A stretch of 44,711 nucleotides of DNA, taken from contig JAAYNG010000017.1 of assembly GCA_012520935.1 (NCBI GenBank), positions 1-44,711 on the forward strand. Reading direction: 5' to 3'. The translations under genes and the position numbers were made by a program. Positions within the stretch are counted from its first letter, which is position 1. Each line of letters opens with the position of its first letter. Shown in pieces: positions 23,836-33,122 of this stretch. The stretch is from Tissierellia bacterium (GTDB taxonomy: Bacteria > Bacillota > Clostridia > Tissierellales > Peptoniphilaceae). Under the pieces are notes generated by a model, which searched no databases, was not told the origin of the DNA, and saw only the letters and a program-made list of their open reading frames with translations.

Positions 23836-24039
23836 GTATTCAATTTTTAGTAGCGGTGAAGCAAGAGGTTGCCTCGCATTTTCCTTTATGCGAGGGTAAT
23901 TTTTGTCGAGCAGCCCGATTTAATTCGGACGAACTCCGTTCTGGAAAATTTGAATTAAAAAAACAAATGAAACGCTAGGGTGCGTTTACTGAACGGAGAG
24001 CGTAAAATGGAGGATACGCAAATATAAGGAGGTTAGAAA
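23836..24039 (+). promoter_or_regulatory. Structured leader RNA of the ribosomal protein operon
   Basis: First a strong hairpin, CCTCGCAT pairing with ATGCGAGG (about 23872-23895), then a T-rich stretch. Next CTCCGTTC (23934-23941) pairs with GAACGGAG (23991-23998) and encloses two small stems (ATTTG/CAAAT and AAACGC/GCGTTT), a three-way junction. GCGTA (24000-24004) can pair with TACGC (24015-24019) near the ribosome site. A six-codon frame (MEDTQI, 24007-24027) ends against the rpsJ ribosome site. Leaders of this operon in other bacteria bind L4; by analogy this may be an autoregulatory site. Confidence 0.55.
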
Positions 24040-24354
24040 ATGGCAAAAAACACACAGAAGTTAAGAATTAGGCTTAAGGCGTACGACCACGAACTGGTTG
24101 ACTTATCGGCGCAAAAGATAGTAGAAACTGCTAAGAGAACAGGGTCGGAAGTATCCGGACCAATTCCTCTTCCAACAGAAAAGGAAGTTGTTACGATACT
24201 AAGAGCAGTTCACAAGTACAAGGACTCTAGGGAGCAATTCGAACAAAGAACTCATAAAAGACTTATTGATATCTTGAATCCTACGCAAAAGACGGTTTCA
24301 GCTCTAATGAGGTTGAATCTCCCAGCTGGCGTTGACATAGAGATGAAGTCATAG
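24040..24354 (+). CDS. rpsJ: 30S ribosomal protein S10
   Basis: First gene of the superoperon. S10 sits in the head of the small subunit and also takes part in transcription antitermination with NusB. The 104-residue protein has the family blocks [37 protein letters not shown], the loop [17 protein letters not shown] and the C-terminal [12 protein letters not shown]. The ribosome site AAGGAGG is optimally placed. str-operon genes (rpsL, rpsG, fusA, tuf), which often precede rpsJ, are not upstream here. Confidence 0.98.
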   Translation: MAKNTQKLRIRLKAYDHELVDLSAQKIVETAKRTGSEVSGPIPLPTEKEVVTILRAVHKYKDSREQFEQRTHKRLIDILNPTQKTVSALMRLNLPAGVDIEMKS

Positions 24355-24374
24355 TTAATTTGGAGGTGCAATAG

Positions 24375-25001
24375 ATGAAAAACACTATAGGAAGAAAGGT
24401 CGGAATGACTCAAATTTTCATGGAAGATGGCGAGTTAGTTCCGGTAACTGTTATTCAAGCCGGTCCATGTATAGTAGTTCAAAAGAAAACTGTTGAGAAT
24501 GATGGATATAATGCTATACAACTGGGCTATGAAGACATAGAAGAAAGAAAATTAAACAAACCTAAAAAAGGTCATTTCGATAAGGGAGATGTTCCTTATA
24601 AGAAATACTTAAGAGAGTTCAGGGTAGACAACCCGGACGATTATGAAATTGGACAAGAGATAAAGGTTGAGGCTTTTGAAGCCGGAGAGTTCATTGATGT
24701 TATAGGAACTTCAAAGGGTAAAGGAACTCAAGGCGTTATCAAAAGGCATGGCTTCCAAAGGGGAAGAGAGTCTCATGGTTCTAAGATGCATAGGACTGCC
24801 GGCGGTATGGGTGCTTCTGCATATCCGGGCAAGGTATTTAAGAACCACAGGATGATGGGTAGAATGGGGAATGTGAGAAGAACTGTTCAAAACCTTGAAA
24901 TCGTAAGAGTAGATGCTGAAAACAACCTACTCCTAGTTAAGGGTGGAATACCCGGACCTAGGAAGGGAATTGTCGTAGTAAGAAAGGCAATTAAGAAATA
25001 G
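24375..25001 (+). CDS. rplC: 50S ribosomal protein L3
   Basis: A large-subunit assembly initiator that reaches toward the peptidyl transferase centre. 208 residues, normal length. Visible blocks are [20 protein letters not shown] at the N-terminus, [20 protein letters not shown] and [19 protein letters not shown] in the long central loop, and [17 protein letters not shown] at the end. Separated from rpsJ by 20 bases with a GGAGG site. Confidence 0.98.
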   Translation: MKNTIGRKVGMTQIFMEDGELVPVTVIQAGPCIVVQKKTVENDGYNAIQLGYEDIEERKLNKPKKGHFDKGDVPYKKYLREFRVDNPDDYEIGQEIKVEAFEAGEFIDVIGTSKGKGTQGVIKRHGFQRGRESHGSKMHRTAGGMGASAYPGKVFKNHRMMGRMGNVRRTVQNLEIVRVDAENNLLLVKGGIPGPRKGIVVVRKAIKK

Positions 25002-25017
25002 GGAGAGGAGGATCTAA

Positions 25018-25641
25018 ATGCCAAAGGTAAATGTACTAGACATGGAAGGTAGAACGGTTTCAGAAATGGAATTAAATCCTTCGATATTCGATATAGAGAT
25101 AAATGAACATGCCGTATATGAGGCTGTTAAAAACCATCTAGCAAATAGAAGGCAAGGAACTCACTCTGCAAAGACCAGAGCAGAGGTTAGAGGTGGCGGA
25201 AGAAAGCCTTGGAGACAAAAGGGAACCGGTAGGGCAAGGCAAGGGTCAATAAGATCTCCTCAATGGAAGGGTGGCGGAGTTGTATTTGCGCCAAAGCCAA
25301 GAGACTACAGCTACAAGCTTCCAAAGAAGATAAAAAGACTTGCTCTTAAGTCAATATTGACTTCAAAGGTGCATGAAAACGAAATCATAGTGGTAGACGA
25401 TATTAAGTTTGAAGAGCCAAAGACTAAGGATATGGTGAAGTTCTTAAATGCTATTAATGCTGACAAGAGGACCTTGCTGGTAATTGATGGCAATGATATA
25501 AATGTCATTAAATCTGCTTCCAACATTCCTTACACTGCAACAGCTAATGTAAATGCAGTTACTACCTATGATATCATTAAATATAACTCATTAGTTATTA
25601 CGAAAGCTGCAATTGAAAAGCTTGAGGAGGTGTATTCCTAA
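25018..25641 (+). CDS. rplD: 50S ribosomal protein L4
   Basis: Lines the peptide exit tunnel and, in several bacteria, represses its own operon by binding the leader RNA; the structured leader at 23836-24039 is a candidate target. 207 residues. The tunnel-loop block [20 protein letters not shown] is intact, and the C-terminal [19 protein letters not shown] is typical. GAGAGGAGG precedes the start. Its stop overlaps the rplW start by one base. Confidence 0.98.
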   Translation: MPKVNVLDMEGRTVSEMELNPSIFDIEINEHAVYEAVKNHLANRRQGTHSAKTRAEVRGGGRKPWRQKGTGRARQGSIRSPQWKGGGVVFAPKPRDYSYKLPKKIKRLALKSILTSKVHENEIIVVDDIKFEEPKTKDMVKFLNAINADKRTLLVIDGNDINVIKSASNIPYTATANVNAVTTYDIIKYNSLVITKAAIEKLEEVYS

Positions 25642-25931
25642 TGATTGAAGCTCAAGATATTATAATAAGACCAATTATTACGGAAAAAAGCATGGACTTA
25701 ATGGCTGATGGTAAATATACTTTCAGAGTTAAGAAAACCAGCAATAAGTCAGAGATTAAAAAAGCTGTCGAAAAGATTTTCGATGTTAAAGTAGAAAAAG
25801 TTACAACGATGAATATGCTTGGCAAGAAGAAAAGACAGGGAATGAGTATCGGAAAAAGACCGGATTGGAAAAAGGCAATTGTAAAATTAACTGCAGACTC
25901 AAAGCCAATCGAATTCTTTGAAGGTATGTAA
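25641..25931 (+). CDS. rplW: 50S ribosomal protein L23
   Basis: Located at the tunnel exit, where it docks trigger factor and the signal recognition particle. 96 residues, the bacterial form. Typical blocks are [20 protein letters not shown] near the start, the [20 protein letters not shown] helix and the [17 protein letters not shown] segment, here [13 protein letters not shown]. The ATG shares one base with the rplD stop and uses the GAGGAGG site inside rplD, so the two are translationally coupled. Confidence 0.97.
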   Translation: MIEAQDIIIRPIITEKSMDLMADGKYTFRVKKTSNKSEIKKAVEKIFDVKVEKVTTMNMLGKKKRQGMSIGKRPDWKKAIVKLTADSKPIEFFEGM

Positions 25932-25946
25932 TAGAAGGAGGATGAA

Positions 25947-26777
25947 ATGAGTACTAGAAGTTTTAAACCAACCTCCCCCGCTCTTAGGCAGATGACGGTT
26001 TCAACATTTGAAGAAGTTACTAAGACAGTGCCTGAAAAATCCCTAGTAACCAGCCTAAAGAGAACAGGCGGCAGAAACTCTCAAGGGAGAATTACTCTAA
26101 GATTTAGAGGCGGCGGAGCAAAGAGAAAATATAGAATCATTGATTTCAAAAGAAATAAAGACGGGGTCCCTGGAAAGGTTCAATCAATTGAATACGACCC
26201 AAACAGAACCGCATATATCGCACTAATCGCTTATGCTGATGGTGAAAAGAGATATATAATTCAACCAAGCGGATTAAAGGTTGGCGATGTGATAGAGTCA
26301 GGCGACCATGCAGACATCAAAGTTGGAAACGCTATGAAGATAAAGAACATCCCTGTAGGTACATTAGTTCACAACATTGAATTAAAGCCAGGCAAGGGTG
26401 CACAATTAGTAAGGTCAGCCGGAACTTCAGCTCAACTTATGGCTAAGGAGGGCAGGTATGCCCAATTAAGACTTCCGTCAGGAGAGTTCAGACTTATCCT
26501 TATGGAATGTATGGCTACAATCGGTCAAGTTGGGAATGTATCAAATGAAAATATAACTCTTGGCAAGGCAGGTAGAGTTAGACACTTAGGAAGAAGACCT
26601 CATGTTAGAGGGTCGGCAATGAACCCTGTAGACCATCCACATGGTGGTGGTGAAGGTAGGGCACCTGTTGGTAGACCATCTCCAATGACACCTTGGGGCA
26701 AGCCTGCTAGAGGTCTTAAGACTAGGAAAAAGGGCAAGAAATCAGATAAGTATATAGTAAGAAGAAGAACGAAGTAG
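25947..26777 (+). CDS. rplB: 50S ribosomal protein L2
   Basis: Core large-subunit protein needed for subunit joining and peptidyl transfer. 276 residues, normal. The nearly invariant C-terminal region is intact, with [20 protein letters not shown] containing the functionally important histidine, then [12 protein letters not shown]. The N-terminal [20 protein letters not shown] and [18 protein letters not shown] are also typical. AGGAGG lies 5 bases before the start; the gap from rplW is 15 bases. Confidence 0.98.
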   Translation: MSTRSFKPTSPALRQMTVSTFEEVTKTVPEKSLVTSLKRTGGRNSQGRITLRFRGGGAKRKYRIIDFKRNKDGVPGKVQSIEYDPNRTAYIALIAYADGEKRYIIQPSGLKVGDVIESGDHADIKVGNAMKIKNIPVGTLVHNIELKPGKGAQLVRSAGTSAQLMAKEGRYAQLRLPSGEFRLILMECMATIGQVGNVSNENITLGKAGRVRHLGRRPHVRGSAMNPVDHPHGGGEGRAPVGRPSPMTPWGKPARGLKTRKKGKKSDKYIVRRRTK

Positions 26778-26788
26778 GGGGGAGAAAT

Positions 26789-27073
26789 ATGGCAAGATCT
26801 CTTAAGAAAGGACCTTTCGCAGATGAGCATTTACTAAAGAAGGTCAATGAATTAAATGAGAAAAATGAGAAAAAAGTTATAAAGACATGGTCTAGGCGTT
26901 CGACGATATTCCCCGACTTCATCGGACATACCATAGCCGTACATGACGGCAGAAAACATGTTCCAATTTATATCACAGAGGATATGGTTGGACACAAATT
27001 AGGGGAGTTTGTATTAACAAGGACATTTAGATCGCATGCTGGTAAAAGTGAGAAAGCCGGCGGCATAAGGTAG
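26789..27073 (+). CDS. rpsS: 30S ribosomal protein S19
   Basis: Head protein of the small subunit that contacts S13 and the A-site tRNA. 94 residues, normal. Motifs are [18 protein letters not shown] at the start, [20 protein letters not shown] and [16 protein letters not shown]. The GGGGGG ribosome site is followed by ATG after six bases. Spacing to rplB is 11 bases. Confidence 0.98.
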   Translation: MARSLKKGPFADEHLLKKVNELNEKNEKKVIKTWSRRSTIFPDFIGHTIAVHDGRKHVPIYITEDMVGHKLGEFVLTRTFRSHAGKSEKAGGIR

Positions 27074-27083
27074 GAGGGATAGA

Positions 27084-27419
27084 ATGGAAGCAAGAGCGGA
27101 AGCTAAATATGTGAGAATTTCTCCACTAAAAGTACATTTCATAGCTAGAGAGATTCAAGGAAAACCAGTTGACGAGGCGTTAAACATTCTAAGATTCACT
27201 CCAAAGAAAGGCGCAAGACTATTAGAAAAGGTTTTAAACTCTGCAATAGCAAATGCTGAAAACAATTTTGATATGGATAGAGATGAATTAATTGTAAAAA
27301 GAGCATACGCAAATGACGCTCCAAGAATGAAAAGATACAGACCTAAAGCAAAGGGAGCTGCATATCCTATATTGAAGAGAATGAGCCATTTAGGTATCGT
27401 AGTAGCTGAGAGAGAATAG
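27084..27419 (+). CDS. rplV: 50S ribosomal protein L22
   Basis: Its long beta hairpin forms part of the exit tunnel constriction, a known site of macrolide-resistance changes. 111 residues. Blocks are YVRISPLKVHFIAREIQGKP, the helix ARLLEKVLNSAIANAENNFD and the tip RYRPKAKGAAYPILKRMSHL, with no insertion visible in the hairpin. Preceded by AGGAGGG and 10 bases after rpsS. Confidence 0.97.
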   Translation: MEARAEAKYVRISPLKVHFIAREIQGKPVDEALNILRFTPKKGARLLEKVLNSAIANAENNFDMDRDELIVKRAYANDAPRMKRYRPKAKGAAYPILKRMSHLGIVVAERE

Positions 27420-27430
27420 GAGGGAATTAA

Positions 27431-28099
27431 ATGGGTCAAAAGGTAAACCCTATAGGACTTAGAGTCGGAGTGATTAATAAGTGGAGTTCGACATGGTTTG
27501 CAGACAAGGAAAACTTTTCTGACTACCTTGTTGAAGACTACAAGATAAGAGAATTTTTAAAGAAGAAATTATATACTGCTAAGGTTTCAAAGATAGATAT
27601 AGAAAGAACAGACAAACTAAAGGTTACAATCTACACTGCTATGCCGGGTATGGTAATTGGTAGAGGTGGTTCTGGAGTTGAAGAAACTAGACTGGAACTT
27701 GAAAAGATGACTAAGAAGGAAGTAATCCTCAACATCGAAGAAATTAAAGTTCAAGAGCTTGACAGCCAATTAGTAGCTGAAAACATTGCTCAACAACTAG
27801 AGAACAGAGTTTCATTCAGAAGGGCTATGAAGCAGGCTATCCAAAGAACTATGAGGGCAGGGGGTCTTGGAATAAAGACAGCTGTTTCCGGTAGACTTGG
27901 TGGGGCTGACATGGCAAGGACAGAACATTATAGCGAGGGGACAATCCCTCTTCAAACGCTAAGGGCAGACATTGATTATGGTTTTGCAGAAGCTGACACA
28001 ACTTATGGAAAGCTTGGCGTAAAGGTTTGGATTTATAAGGGAGAAGTTCTTCCGACAAAAAAAGAAATAGCGCTTGAAGAGGCGACTGTCGAAGAATAG
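27431..28099 (+). CDS. rpsC: 30S ribosomal protein S3
   Basis: Part of the mRNA entry channel and helicase. 222 residues, with a KH domain showing [14 protein letters not shown] and the C-terminal domain with [19 protein letters not shown] and [33 protein letters not shown] at the N-terminus is typical. The start has GGAGGG upstream. rplP begins 25 bases after the stop, the widest gap in this part of the operon. Confidence 0.98.
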   Translation: MGQKVNPIGLRVGVINKWSSTWFADKENFSDYLVEDYKIREFLKKKLYTAKVSKIDIERTDKLKVTIYTAMPGMVIGRGGSGVEETRLELEKMTKKEVILNIEEIKVQELDSQLVAENIAQQLENRVSFRRAMKQAIQRTMRAGGLGIKTAVSGRLGGADMARTEHYSEGTIPLQTLRADIDYGFAEADTTYGKLGVKVWIYKGEVLPTKKEIALEEATVEE

Positions 28100-28124
28100 T
28101 CCTTTTCAAGGAAGGAGGATAATT

Positions 28125-28559
28125 ATGTTAATGCCTAAAAGGGTAAAATATAGAAGACAACAAAGGGGCAGAATGAAGGGTTTGGCACAAAAGGGCAATA
28201 CCATAACTTATGGTGATTACGGACTTCAAGCTCTTGAGCCTTGCTGGATGACTTCAAATCAGATAGAGGCAGCCAGAAGGGCAATGACCAGATACATTAA
28301 AAGGGGCGGAAATATCTGGATTAAGGTATTCCCGGACAAGCCAGTTACTGAAAAGCCTGCTGAAACTCGTATGGGTTCCGGTAAGGGTGCTCCTGAATAC
28401 TGGGTTGCTGTAGTTAAGCCAGGCAGAATATTATTTGAAATGGCTGGGGTTTCTGAATCAGTGGCTAGAGAAGCTATGAGACTTGCAGCTATGAAGCTCC
28501 CTATCAAAACTAAGTTTGTATCCCGTGATGAGGGACAAGATAAGGAAGGTGAAGCATAA
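28125..28559 (+). CDS. rplP: 50S ribosomal protein L16
   Basis: Contacts tRNA in the A and P sites and helps organise the peptidyl transferase centre. 144 residues, starting [35 protein letters not shown] and [20 protein letters not shown] are diagnostic. I chose ATG 28125 because AAGGAGG lies just upstream; the open frame begins earlier, inside rpsC. The stop codon overlaps the rpmC start by one base. Confidence 0.98.
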   Translation: MLMPKRVKYRRQQRGRMKGLAQKGNTITYGDYGLQALEPCWMTSNQIEAARRAMTRYIKRGGNIWIKVFPDKPVTEKPAETRMGSGKGAPEYWVAVVKPGRILFEMAGVSESVAREAMRLAAMKLPIKTKFVSRDEGQDKEGEA

Positions 28560-28765
28560 TGAAAACTAAAGAAGTACGCCAGCTTTCAGATGCTGAAATA
28601 GACCTTAAGATTAGGGAATTAAAAGGTGAACTCTTCAATCTAAGATTTCAATCTGCAACAGGTCAACTTGATAATCCTATGAGGATAAAAACTGTAAGAA
28701 GAGATATCGCTAGGGCAAAGACTATAGCAAGAGAAAGACAACTTGGAATAGGGAAGGAGGTTTAA
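28559..28765 (+). CDS. rpmC: 50S ribosomal protein L29
   Basis: Small helical-hairpin protein beside L23 near the tunnel exit. 68 residues. The signature is the N-terminal [20 protein letters not shown], followed by [19 protein letters not shown] and [19 protein letters not shown]. The ATG shares a base with the rplP stop and uses an AGGAAGGTG site within rplP. The ribosome site of rpsQ lies inside its 3' end. Confidence 0.97.
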   Translation: MKTKEVRQLSDAEIDLKIRELKGELFNLRFQSATGQLDNPMRIKTVRRDIARAKTIARERQLGIGKEV

Positions 28766-28771
28766 TCTTAG

Positions 28772-29026
28772 ATGGAGAGAAATTTGAGAAAACAAAGAAC
28801 TGGAGTCGTAGTTTCCGATAAGATGGACAAGACTATAGTTGTTAAAGTTGAAAGGATAGTACAACATCCTATGTATAAAAAGAGAATCAAAAGATCCGCT
28901 AAGTTTAAAGCTCATGACGCTATGAACGAAGCAAATATCGGTGATAAAGTAAGAATTATGGAGACAAGACCTTTAAGCAAGGATAAGAGATGGAGACTGG
29001 TCGAAATAATCGAGAAAGCAAAATAG
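28772..29026 (+). CDS. rpsQ: 30S ribosomal protein S17
   Basis: Early-binding OB-fold protein of the small subunit. 84 residues, normal. Blocks are [20 protein letters not shown], the loop [18 protein letters not shown] and [20 protein letters not shown]. It starts 6 bases after rpmC with GGAAGGAGG overlapping the rpmC end, so coupling is likely. Followed after 17 bases by rplN. Confidence 0.97.
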   Translation: MERNLRKQRTGVVVSDKMDKTIVVKVERIVQHPMYKKRIKRSAKFKAHDAMNEANIGDKVRIMETRPLSKDKRWRLVEIIEKAK

Positions 29027-29043
29027 ACTAGGGAGGTTTCAAG

Positions 29044-29412
29044 ATGTTACAGAAAGAAAGTCGTATGAGGGTTGCCGACAACTCTGGCGCAAAAGAACTC
29101 CTTGTGATAAGTGTCTTGGGAGGTACTAAAAAGAGGTATGCGCGTGTTGGCGACATTGTAGTTTGTACAGTTAAATCAGCTACGCCGGGTGGAGTTGTCA
29201 AAAAGGGCGATGTGGTTAGGGCTGTTATTGTAAGAACTAAACAAAAGGTTAAAAGAGTAGATGGAACATATATAGCATTTGACGATAATGCGGGTGTTAT
29301 TATAAAGGAAGATAAATCTCCTGTGGGAACTCGTATATTTGGACCTGTTACGAGGGAGCTTAGAGGGCTAAACTTTATGAGGATAATATCCCTAGCCCCA
29401 GAAGTTCTATAA
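29044..29412 (+). CDS. rplN: 50S ribosomal protein L14
   Basis: Forms an intersubunit bridge and is the binding place of the silencing factor RsfS. 122 residues, the invariant length. The start [20 protein letters not shown] and the blocks [40 protein letters not shown] and [18 protein letters not shown] are all typical. GGGAGG lies nine bases before the ATG. Confidence 0.98.
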   Translation: MLQKESRMRVADNSGAKELLVISVLGGTKKRYARVGDIVVCTVKSATPGGVVKKGDVVRAVIVRTKQKVKRVDGTYIAFDDNAGVIIKEDKSPVGTRIFGPVTRELRGLNFMRIISLAPEVL

Positions 29413-29424
29413 GGAGGGATAAAG

Positions 29425-29736
29425 ATGAGAGTAAAAAAAGGTGATACTGTAATAGTTATTGCAGGTAAAGATAAAGGTAAGACAGGAAAGGTACTAAAGA
29501 CTGACAGCAAGACTAGCAGAGTAGTAGTAGAAGGCGTAAACATTGCTACGAAACATAAGAAAGCAAGAGGTCCACAAAATCCTGGTGGTATTTTCAAAAT
29601 GGAATTACCTATCCATGTTTCAAATGTAATGTACTACGATTCAAAGAATAAGAAGGGCTCGAGACTCGGTTATAAGATTAACGACGATGGTAAAAAACTT
29701 AGGGTCGTAAAAACATCGGGTGAGGTCATCGAGTAG
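29425..29736 (+). CDS. rplX: 50S ribosomal protein L24
   Basis: Assembly initiator with a KOW motif, seen here as [20 protein letters not shown] at the N-terminus, followed by [20 protein letters not shown] and [16 protein letters not shown]. 103 residues, normal. AGGAGGG precedes the start. The stop lies 13 bases before rplE. Confidence 0.97.
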   Translation: MRVKKGDTVIVIAGKDKGKTGKVLKTDSKTSRVVVEGVNIATKHKKARGPQNPGGIFKMELPIHVSNVMYYDSKNKKGSRLGYKINDDGKKLRVVKTSGEVIE

Positions 29737-29749
29737 AAAGGAGAAACAG

Positions 29750-30292
29750 ATGTCTCAGAGATTAAAAGATAAATACGTAAATGAAGTCATCCCCGAGCTT
29801 ACTAATAAGTTTAAATATGAAAATGTAATGGAAGTTCCAAAGTTAGATAAGATAGTATTAAACATGGGACTTGGTGATGCAAAAGAAAATCCAAAGATAT
29901 TGGAATCTGCTGTTAAGGAAATGACTATGATATCCGGGCAAAAACCGGTTGTCACTACTGCAAAAAAATCCATTGCAAACTTTAAGTTAAGAGAGGGAAT
30001 GAACGTAGGTTGCAAAGTTACTCTAAGGGGTAAAAAGATGTATGACTTCCTTGATAAGTTAGTAAACATTGCACTACCGAGAGTAAGAGACTTTAGAGGC
30101 GTTTCGGACACTGCTTTTGATGGAAGAGGAAACTATGCTCTAGGCATTAAAGAACAACTTATATTCCCGGAGATAGAATATGACGAAATTGACTCGATTA
30201 AGGGCCTCGATGTAGTAATTGTTACAACTGCTAAGACAGACGAGGAAGCTAAAGAGTTTTTGGCTCTTATGGGAATGCCTTTTAGGAAATAG
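29750..30292 (+). CDS. rplE: 50S ribosomal protein L5
   Basis: Binds 5S rRNA in the central protuberance and contacts the P-site tRNA. 180 residues. Blocks are [20 protein letters not shown], the loop [40 protein letters not shown] and [21 protein letters not shown] chose ATG 29750, after AAAGGAG; an in-frame ATG ten codons earlier lies inside rplX. Confidence 0.98.
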   Translation: MSQRLKDKYVNEVIPELTNKFKYENVMEVPKLDKIVLNMGLGDAKENPKILESAVKEMTMISGQKPVVTTAKKSIANFKLREGMNVGCKVTLRGKKMYDFLDKLVNIALPRVRDFRGVSDTAFDGRGNYALGIKEQLIFPEIEYDEIDSIKGLDVVIVTTAKTDEEAKEFLALMGMPFRK

Positions 30293-30304
30293 AGGGGGGA
30301 TATT

Positions 30305-30490
30305 TTGGCTAAGAAAGCGATGATTAATAAGCAACAGAGAAAGCAAAAGTTCAGCACAAGGGAATATAACAGGTGTAAGATCTGCGGAAGACCTCATGCT
30401 TATTTAAGAAAGTACGGAATCTGCCGTATATGCTTCAGAGAATTGGCTTATAAAGGTCAAATCCCTGGCGTAAGAAAAGCTAGCTGGTAG
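30305..30490 (+). CDS. rpsN: 30S ribosomal protein S14, zinc-binding (type Z)
   Basis: Short S14 of 61 residues with a zinc ribbon formed by Cys24, Cys27, Cys40 and Cys43 (CKIC ... CRIC). This is the type common in Gram-positive bacteria; zinc-free paralogues occur under zinc limitation, none here. Initiation is at TTG 30305, after AGGGGGG, the only start that gives the standard [12 protein letters not shown]-terminus. A TTG start is unusual for a ribosomal protein gene and could reduce its yield. Confidence 0.96.
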   Translation: MAKKAMINKQQRKQKFSTREYNRCKICGRPHAYLRKYGICRICFRELAYKGQIPGVRKASW

Positions 30491-30505
30491 AAGGAGGAAT
30501 TTAGT

Positions 30506-30901
30506 ATGATGACTGATCCTATCGCGGATATGCTTACTAGAATTAGGAATGCTAATAATGCTAAGCATGAGTCGGTTGACGTTCCGTGTTCAAATATAAA
30601 GAAAGAGATGACAAAGATACTCTTAGATGAGGGTTATATTAAGAGTTTTGATGTTATAGATGATGGTAAACAAGGTATTATAAGAATTCAACTTAAGTAT
30701 GGTCAAGACAATGAAAAGGTTATTTCCGGAATCAGAAGGATTTCTAAGCCGGGTCTTAAAGTTTATTGCAAGACTCAAGAAGTTCCAAAGGTACTTGGTG
30801 GTCTTGGCATTGCAATACTTTCCACATCTAAGGGGATTCTTACAGATAAAAAAGCGAGAGCTGAAGGCGTGGGCGGAGAAGTACTCTGCTATGTCTGGTA
30901 A
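30506..30901 (+). CDS. rpsH: 30S ribosomal protein S8
   Basis: Binds helix 21 of 16S rRNA; in E. coli it also regulates the spc operon. 131 residues. Blocks are [20 protein letters not shown] at the start, [20 protein letters not shown] and [20 protein letters not shown], with [11 protein letters not shown] at the end. AAGGAGG precedes the start; a second ATG is adjacent, so the first residue is uncertain by one. Confidence 0.98.
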   Translation: MMTDPIADMLTRIRNANNAKHESVDVPCSNIKKEMTKILLDEGYIKSFDVIDDGKQGIIRIQLKYGQDNEKVISGIRRISKPGLKVYCKTQEVPKVLGGLGIAILSTSKGILTDKKARAEGVGGEVLCYVW

Positions 30902-30912
30902 AGGAGGATATT

Positions 30913-31452
30913 ATGTCAAGAATAGGATTAAAGCCTATAGATCTTCCAAAGGGCGTTGAAATAAAAGTTGGAGAAGAAAACATGGTAGAAGTTAAGGGTC
31001 CTAAGGGAACTCTTTCACAACAACTACCAAAGGAAATGGAAATTTCAATTGAAGATGGCGTACTTAATGTAGCAAGACCATCTGAAACAAAAAGGAATAG
31101 AGCCTTTCATGGCCTTACAAGAACACTTATCCATAACATGGTGGTTGGTGTAACTGATGGCTTTGAAAAGGTTTTAGAAATTGAAGGAACTGGTTATAGG
31201 GCACAAAAGAATGGCAAGGTCTTAAACTTAACTCTAGGATTTTCCCATCCGCTAGATTTAACTGATCCGGAAGGGATTGAAGTAGAAGTTCCTGCACAAA
31301 ATAAGATAATCGTAAGAGGAATAGATAAGCAACTTGTTGGAAACTATGCCGCTAAAATCAGAGGTTATAGACCTCCGGAGCCTTATAAGGGCAAGGGCAT
31401 AAGATATCAAGGAGAATACATTAGGAGAAAGGTCGGAAAGACCGGTAAGTAG
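30913..31452 (+). CDS. rplF: 50S ribosomal protein L6
   Basis: Two-domain protein at the base of the L7/L12 stalk near the factor-binding site. 179 residues. Typical segments are [38 protein letters not shown], the central [20 protein letters not shown] and the C-terminal [26 protein letters not shown] lies upstream of the ATG, 11 bases after rpsH. Confidence 0.98.
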   Translation: MSRIGLKPIDLPKGVEIKVGEENMVEVKGPKGTLSQQLPKEMEISIEDGVLNVARPSETKRNRAFHGLTRTLIHNMVVGVTDGFEKVLEIEGTGYRAQKNGKVLNLTLGFSHPLDLTDPEGIEVEVPAQNKIIVRGIDKQLVGNYAAKIRGYRPPEPYKGKGIRYQGEYIRRKVGKTGK

Positions 31453-31467
31453 AAGGGGTGAGTTTGT

Positions 31468-31830
31468 TTGATTAAAAGTGTCAAAAGAAATGAAAATAGA
31501 ATCGCAAGACATAAAAGAGTAAGAAAGAAAGTTTCAGGCACTGCTGATAGGCCAAGACTATGCGTCTTCAGAAGTTCAAGGCATATGTATGCCCAACTTA
31601 TTGACGATGTTAACGGCAAGACTCTTTTATCCTGCTCAACTTTAGATAAATCCTTAGGCCTTGAATCAACTGAAAACAAAGAAGCGGCAAAGAAAGTCGG
31701 AGAAGCAGTTGCTAAAAAAGCTCTAGACAAGGGAATTGAAGAAGTCGTCTTCGATAGAGGTGGATATATATACCATGGCCGAGTAAAAGAACTTGCAGAC
31801 GGAGCAAGGTCTGCAGGACTTAAATTTTAG
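31468..31830 (+). CDS. rplR: 50S ribosomal protein L18
   Basis: 5S rRNA-binding protein of the central protuberance. 120 residues. Blocks are [20 protein letters not shown], the strand [20 protein letters not shown] and the C-terminal [20 protein letters not shown]. The start is TTG at 31468, with GGGGTG upstream; no ATG or GTG gives a suitable N-terminus. It is the second TTG-initiated gene of this operon. Confidence 0.97.
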   Translation: MIKSVKRNENRIARHKRVRKKVSGTADRPRLCVFRSSRHMYAQLIDDVNGKTLLSCSTLDKSLGLESTENKEAAKKVGEAVAKKALDKGIEEVVFDRGGYIYHGRVKELADGARSAGLKF

Positions 31831-31846
31831 GGATCGGAGGTTTGAG

Positions 31847-32476
31847 ATGGAACAGGCTAAAGATGTTAATGAAGTAACAGAAAAAACTGAAAAAGCTCCT
31901 AGAGGGGACAGAAGGTCTCAAAGGGGCGATAAGAAACCTTTCAAGGGCAAGAATGATAGAAGACCTAGGAAGGATAATAAATTCCAAGAAAAAGAAGAAA
32001 AAGAATTTGAAGATAGAGTTGTATCCATCAACAGGGTTGCTAAGGTAGTAAAGGGTGGTAGAAATTTTAGGTTTTCAGCCCTTATGGTAGTTGGAGATGG
32101 AAAAGGTAAGGTTGGCGTAGGCATGGCTAAGGCACAAGAGGTTCCTGAAGCTATCAGAAAGGCTAAACAAGACGCTATGAAACATATTATCGATGTGCCA
32201 ATGGTGGGGACAACTATTCCTCACGAAATTATCGGAAGATATGGAGCGGGCAGGGTTCTTTTAAAGCCATCCAGAGAAGGTACAGGAGTTATCGCAGGTG
32301 CCGGAGTCAGAGCTGTATGTGAGCTTGCCGGGATTAAAGATGTTAGGACAAAGTGCCTAGGTTCAAATAATCCTAGAAATGTTGTTAACGCAACTATGCA
32401 AGCATTAAAGGAACTCAAGAGAGTAGAAGATGTCGCTAAACTTAGAGGAAAGACTGTCGAAGAAATCTTAGGATAG
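31847..32476 (+). CDS. rpsE: 30S ribosomal protein S5 with charged N-terminal extension
   Basis: Ribosomal accuracy protein at the mRNA entry channel. 209 residues, roughly 40 more than the usual bacterial S5. The core from [20 protein letters not shown] onward is canonical ([40 protein letters not shown]). The first 47 residues form a low-complexity tail of Lys, Arg, Asp and Glu (for example [20 protein letters not shown]). I kept ATG 31847 because GGAGG sits directly upstream; there is no later start with a comparable site before the core. Confidence 0.97.
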   Translation: MEQAKDVNEVTEKTEKAPRGDRRSQRGDKKPFKGKNDRRPRKDNKFQEKEEKEFEDRVVSINRVAKVVKGGRNFRFSALMVVGDGKGKVGVGMAKAQEVPEAIRKAKQDAMKHIIDVPMVGTTIPHEIIGRYGAGRVLLKPSREGTGVIAGAGVRAVCELAGIKDVRTKCLGSNNPRNVVNATMQALKELKRVEDVAKLRGKTVEEILG

Positions 32477-32487
32477 GAGGGACTTAG

Positions 32488-32658
32488 ATGTTAAAGATTA
32501 AATTAATAAAGAGTCCCATCGGGACACCTTTGAAACACAAGAGAACAGTTGAAGCTCTTGGTTTTAAGAAAACTGGTCAGATTCTAGAAAAACAAGACAA
32601 TCCTCAAATCAGAGGAATGATAAAGAAAATCGACTATATGATAGAGATTTTAGATTAG
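32488..32658 (+). CDS. rpmD: 50S ribosomal protein L30
   Basis: Small large-subunit protein, 56 residues, with the bacterial short form: [20 protein letters not shown], the block [20 protein letters not shown] and the closing helix [13 protein letters not shown]. Too short for many gene finders, but the AGGAGG site, spacing (11 bases after rpsE) and position between rpsE and rplO leave little doubt. Confidence 0.96.
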   Translation: MLKIKLIKSPIGTPLKHKRTVEALGFKKTGQILEKQDNPQIRGMIKKIDYMIEILD

Positions 32659-32672
32659 TTGGGAGGTTGAAA

Positions 32673-33122
32673 ATGAGACTACATGATTTAAGACCTGCTG
32701 AGGGCGGTGGCTCAAAGAGTAGAAAGAGAGTCGGTAGAGGTATAGGCTCAGGGACAGGCAAGACTTCCGGAAGAGGTCATAAGGGTCAAAAGGCTCGCTC
32801 AGGCGGTGGCGTAAGGCCAGGCTTCGAAGGTGGACAAATGCCACTTTTCAGGAGACTCCCTAAGAGAGGCTTTACAAATATATTTAAAAAAGAATACGCT
32901 ACATTTAATGTAGATTTCTTCAATAGATTTGAAGACGGTACAGTAATTGACACAGACTTCTTAGTAGAAGAAGGCCTCCTAAGAAGAGGAGAAATTAAAG
33001 ATGGCTTAAAGATTTTAGGTAATGGTGAACTAAAGTCAAAGGTTACAGTTAAAGCTACAAAATTTACAGAGTCTGCTAAGGAGAAAATCGAAGCTGCAGG
33101 CGGCAAGGTCGAGGTGATTTAA
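32673..33122 (+). CDS. rplO: 50S ribosomal protein L15
   Basis: Late assembly protein of the large subunit. 149 residues. The glycine/arginine-rich N-terminal arm is present ([40 protein letters not shown]), with the globular part ending in [21 protein letters not shown] chose ATG 32673, after GGGAGG; a TTG two codons earlier is less likely. secY starts on the base after its stop. Confidence 0.97.
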   Translation: MRLHDLRPAEGGGSKSRKRVGRGIGSGTGKTSGRGHKGQKARSGGGVRPGFEGGQMPLFRRLPKRGFTNIFKKEYATFNVDFFNRFEDGTVIDTDFLVEEGLLRRGEIKDGLKILGNGELKSKVTVKATKFTESAKEKIEAAGGKVEVI

